From: JANRKG01 sp033763635
Lineage (GTDB): Bacteria; Cyanobacteriota; Cyanobacteriia; GCF-001939115
Assembly (NCBI GenBank): GCA_033763635.1
Contig: JANRKG010000046.1
Span: 1-16,302, forward strand
Reading direction: 5' to 3'
DNA: 16,302 bases
The stretch's first letter is position 1. Each line of letters starts with the position of its first letter. Position numbers and translations under genes: made by a program. Positions 13,917 through 16,302 of this stretch are shown in pieces. The notes below the pieces were generated by a model that saw nothing but the letters and a program-made list of their open reading frames with translations, did no database searches and was not told the DNA's origin.

Positions 13917-15236
13917 ATGGAAACTTGGGCCTATCTACAAGTTGACGGTACGGACAAATCAGCAATTCCTCTTTCCATGCAATCGCCTGGGATGGTGTTA
14001 TCCCAGTATTTAGGTTGGAAAAAGTTTTCTAGTCTGGGTTGTTTTTCTTTAGTGTCGGTCGCCGTTTTTCTATCAGCTCTGAATCCTTTTCTTCCAGCTT
14101 TGGCAGCATTAAAACGAGGAAGTCGGGGGGGAAAGGTAACAGCCCTCCAAACTCGTTTGAAGGAGCAGGGCTTTTTCCAGGGATCGGTGACGGGAGTTTA
14201 TGGACCCGTCACGGAACGAGCGGTGCGACGGTTCCAGGCTCGGCAAGGATTGCGGGTCGATGGGATTGCAGGCAGCCAAACGCTGGCTGCTTTGGAATTA
14301 CACCCTGCCAAGATTCGCCCCCGTGCCCGTGGTCAGGCGAGTCCACGCACAGCAGAATTGCAGCGTCTTCTTGCAAGTCGGGGGTTTGATCCCGGTCCTG
14401 TCGATGGGGTCTATGGTGCCCGAACTCGTGCAGCAATCAGACAGGCTCAAAGTCAATATGGGTTAGTGGTGGATGGCATTGCAGGACCAGCAACCCTGGC
14501 TGCTTTACAAAGGGGGGCGATGGTTCGTTCTGAAGCAACTTCCAGTGGGCAGACAGTGGGGACTCGAACCGACATCAAGGAGTTACAGCAATTACTAACG
14601 GCCCAAGGTTTTTATGGGGGGCCTGTCGATGGGGTTTATGGTTCCCAGACCCGAAGTGCGGTACGAGCGGTGCAACAGGCTTACGGGTTGGTAGTGGATG
14701 GGATTCCTGGCCCTGCAACCTGGGCGGTTCTGAGGCGATCGTCCCGTAGCGATACAGGTACGACAAACCAGGAAACGGCTGCCCTACAAAAACTTTTGAC
14801 CGAACGGGGATTTTACTCAGGACCGATTAATGGAGTAGACAATTCCAGCACAAGAGCGGCAATTCGAGCGGCGCAACAAGCCTACGGGCTGCGGATTGAT
14901 GGGCTTCCCTCGCCAACGACTCGGCAAGGGATTCGGCGTGTCCGACCTGCTTCCGTTCCCCGATCGCGCGTTTTACCCGTTCCTTTGCCGCCATCTCGAC
15001 GGCAACCCGATGCTTCAACGAGGAGCAATCGTTCGGGCCAGGAGCAACCCATCAGCAGTACAGGAGCTTTGTCTTTGCAAAAGCTGCTATCGGAACGGGG
15101 ATTTTACAGCGGGTCTCTGGACGGGGTTTATGGGCTACAAACCCGTGCTGCCCTGATCTCTGCTCAGGAATTTTATGGAGTTACAGCGGATGGAGTTGCG
15201 AATCAGAGAATCATTGATGCCCTGCTCCGGGGCTAA
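13917..15236 (+). CDS. Peptidoglycan-binding protein with five PG_binding_1 repeats
   Basis: 439 residues. METWAYLQV at the N-terminus resembles the start of the 10807 protein; a hydrophobic signal/anchor follows (about 38-64, ending LPALAAL). Then come five PG_binding_1 repeats at about 66-126, 145-198, 219-273, 287-339 and 385-438. Repeats 2 and 3 are nearest each other, including at DNA level (GTCGATGGGGT(C/T)TATGG). Repeat 4 has lost the GVYG core (GVDNSS), and repeat 5 has a divergent end (ADGVANQR). A basic Pro/Ser linker (340-384) separates 4 and 5. No catalytic domain is present, so it looks like a multivalent wall-binding or scaffold protein. An upstream in-frame TTG (13890) would add nine residues; ATG 13917 is preferred because of the shared ME..AY start. 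The gene converges on the SH3b gene at 15309, with no clear terminator in the 72-bp gap. Confidence 0.88.
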   Translation: METWAYLQVDGTDKSAIPLSMQSPGMVLSQYLGWKKFSSLGCFSLVSVAVFLSALNPFLPALAALKRGSRGGKVTALQTRLKEQGFFQGSVTGVYGPVTERAVRRFQARQGLRVDGIAGSQTLAALELHPAKIRPRARGQASPRTAELQRLLASRGFDPGPVDGVYGARTRAAIRQAQSQYGLVVDGIAGPATLAALQRGAMVRSEATSSGQTVGTRTDIKELQQLLTAQGFYGGPVDGVYGSQTRSAVRAVQQAYGLVVDGIPGPATWAVLRRSSRSDTGTTNQETAALQKLLTERGFYSGPINGVDNSSTRAAIRAAQQAYGLRIDGLPSPTTRQGIRRVRPASVPRSRVLPVPLPPSRRQPDASTRSNRSGQEQPISSTGALSLQKLLSERGFYSGSLDGVYGLQTRAALISAQEFYGVTADGVANQRIIDALLRG

Positions 15237-15308
15237 AGGGCTTCGAAGAATCTGTATTAGAAACCTTCTGCCTTTCACTTTTTTCAATTAAAGTTTTGAA
15301 AGATACCC

Positions 15309-15782
15309 CTAGTTGCTACCTTCTGGCTTGTCTTCCAATTTTTCTGTATTGCCGCCCTTGACCCAGCCTTCCCGCCTTCCTCCTTCGACTTGAATGCGCT
15401 GCCATTGTTTATCTGAGGTTTCCTCTAAAACAATCACCCGCGTATTGTATTCCACCCCTCCCAGACGACTGCCTTGTAAGGAGGGCGTATCTCGTAGCAC
15501 CAGACCAATGGGTTGAACAACCTTAGCGCGATAGGTTCCAGCTTGAAGCGTAGGGCTAGGGGATGCCTCTGGCTCAGGAGAAGTTGCAACGGGACGGACG
15601 ACGGGTTTGGGAGAGGGGGTCACCTTGGGAGCAGGCTTATCATTCGCAAAAATAGGCTTGGGAGGAGGAGCCGTTAACTTCGCTACCACATACCGCCCCG
15701 CGAGAATTGCCCCACCTGCTAATAGGGAGATCGCCAGTAAAAAGCCCAGAAAAAAGTTGAACAGGTTACTAAAGAACTTCAT
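15309..15782 (-). CDS. Membrane-anchored SH3b-domain protein
   Basis: 157 residues: a short N-terminus, one strongly hydrophobic segment (about 8-29), a Pro/Lys/Ser-rich flexible spacer (38-80), and a bacterial SH3 domain (about 83-147) with the usual LVLRDTPS..G..LGGVEYNTRV.VLEE..... W.RI......GWV pattern. Small SH3b proteins of this layout are common in cyanobacteria without assigned function; binding to peptidoglycan or envelope peptides is inferred from the fold. It begins 9 bp after the stop of the AAA ATPase gene, and its ribosome binding site AGGAAGG (15787-15793) overlaps that stop codon, so translational coupling is likely. Confidence 0.85.
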   Translation of the reverse strand: MKFFSNLFNFFLGFLLAISLLAGGAILAGRYVVAKLTAPPPKPIFANDKPAPKVTPSPKPVVRPVATSPEPEASPSPTLQAGTYRAKVVQPIGLVLRDTPSLQGSRLGGVEYNTRVIVLEETSDKQWQRIQVEGGRREGWVKGGNTEKLEDKPEGSN

Positions 15783-15786
15783 ACAC

Positions 15787-15793
15787 CCTTCCT
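15787..15793 (-). promoter_or_regulatory. Ribosome binding site overlapping the upstream stop codon
   Basis: The minus strand reads AGGAAGG four bases before ATG 15782; its first bases are part of the TAG stop (15792-15794) of the ATPase gene. This arrangement supports co-transcription and coupled translation of the two genes. Confidence 0.6.
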
Positions 15794-16302
15794 AACGCTG
15801 CGATCGGCTTCCCAGAGTGCCCTGACGGGACGCTAACCTTGCTTTGCCTGCTGCTGCCCACTCCTGTAAAAATTGAATCTGTTCGCGGGCTGTCTGGGCA
15901 AGTGGTACGATCTGGCTCACCGCTTCCAGAATATCATCGGTTGTAAAGTCTCGGTTTTGACTAAAGCCAATATGCATGGCTTCAATAATCGATTGCTCAA
16001 TCTCTGCTCCCGAAAAATCTGGGGTTTCATAGGCTAAACGGTCCAGGTCATAACTACCCAATTGATGGGGCCGGAAGCGAGAGAGATGAACACCAAAAAT
16101 CGCACGGCGCTCTTCCTGGATCGGTAAACCCACAAAAAACACTTCATCAAAACGCCCCTTTCGTAGCATTTCCGCCGGGAGTGCCTGGACATTATTTGCG
16201 GTGGCAACCACAAAAACGGGAGATTTTTTTTCCGCTAACCAGGTCATAAAGGTGCCAAAAACGCGGCTACTGGTTCCTGCGTCTCCTTTACTGTCTACAC
16301 CC
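15792..16302 (-). CDS. ycf46: AAA-family ATPase, Ycf46 type, 5' part beyond the window
   Basis: 169 C-terminal codons are visible and the frame is open through the window end, so an internal ATG at 16247 is not the start. Seen: the end of the Walker-B/second-region-of-homology part of an AAA module, GTSSRVFGTFMTWLAEK, sensor-1-type VVATANNV, arginine-finger region LRKGRFDEVFFVGLP, the RRAIFGVHL helix, and sensor-2-like DFSGAEIEQSIIEA. This combination matches the Ycf46 proteins of cyanobacteria and algal plastids; Walker A lies outside. Family members are cytosolic; a Synechocystis member has been linked to inorganic-carbon use, but the molecular role is not settled. It is the upstream partner of the SH3b gene. 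Paralogues exist in cyanobacteria, so the symbol is tentative. Confidence 0.85.
   Translation of the reverse strand, partial: GVDSKGDAGTSSRVFGTFMTWLAEKKSPVFVVATANNVQALPAEMLRKGRFDEVFFVGLPIQEERRAIFGVHLSRFRPHQLGSYDLDRLAYETPDFSGAEIEQSIIEAMHIGFSQNRDFTTDDILEAVSQIVPLAQTAREQIQFLQEWAAAGKARLASRQGTLGSRSQR

Noticed and set aside
14100..15236. Regular repeats considered as a CRISPR-like or minisatellite array
   Set aside because: They are coding PG_binding_1 repeats with about 165-300 bp irregular periods and diverged DNA.
15237..15308. Bidirectional terminator between the convergent genes
   Set aside because: T- and A-rich stretches exist but no stable stem with a U-tract could be drawn.

Overview
The window looks like chromosomal DNA of a filamentous, Leptolyngbya- or Oscillatoriales-type cyanobacterium. 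The evidence is the dense CGATCG core of the cyanobacterial HIP1 motif, a Ycf46-type AAA ATPase, a plant/cyanobacterial-type FGGY ribulokinase, cyanobacterial-style SH3b, DUF2927 and peptidoglycan-binding proteins, and the dispersed GAGCGTAGCCGAA palindrome. Base composition is near 50% GC in the genes and AT-richer around 10.5-12.7 kb. I saw no rRNA, tRNA, CRISPR array, transposase or phage gene. Function calls come from motif recognition only; no database search was possible.

Layout. 1-1247 (-): 3'-truncated, membrane-anchored class-A-beta-lactamase-like serine hydrolase. 1463-1577: a MITE-like imperfect palindrome. 1596-2594 (-): a Hanks-type kinase domain with substituted metal-binding residues, probably a pseudokinase, divergent from 2713-5244 (+), a large secreted/membrane protein ending in a CPBP (CAAX-protease-like) domain. 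5259-6548 (-): exported SH3b plus DUF2927 protein. 6696-8738 and 8774-10030 (-): a probable two-gene operon, FGGY ribulokinase-like then an exported FAD-dependent oxidoreductase. 10171-10512 (+): small conserved-looking hypothetical. 10807-11505 (+): two-repeat peptidoglycan-binding protein. 11506-12045: gene-free stretch with a dispersed hairpin repeat. 12046-12375 (+): small hypothetical. 12643-13761 (+): exported fusion of a degenerate M23/LytM domain and a lytic transglycosylase. 13917-15236 (+): five-repeat peptidoglycan-binding protein. 15309-15782 and 15792-16302 (-): SH3b membrane protein translationally linked behind the 3' end of a Ycf46-type ATPase.

Theme. Most genes are cell-envelope genes: a penicillin-recognising fold, a murein hydrolase fusion, seven PG_binding_1 repeats in two proteins, two SH3b proteins and an intramembrane protease. 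The 10.8-15.2 kb block on the + strand reads as a peptidoglycan remodelling/anchoring neighbourhood, although the gaps suggest separate transcripts. The most notable items are the kinase with NFG in place of DFG, the M23-transglycosylase fusion lacking key M23 zinc ligands, the CPBP protein with a possible second (His/Cys) active site, two copies of a gene-3'-end hairpin repeat, and the apparent absence of the full HIP1 octamer despite many CGATCG cores.
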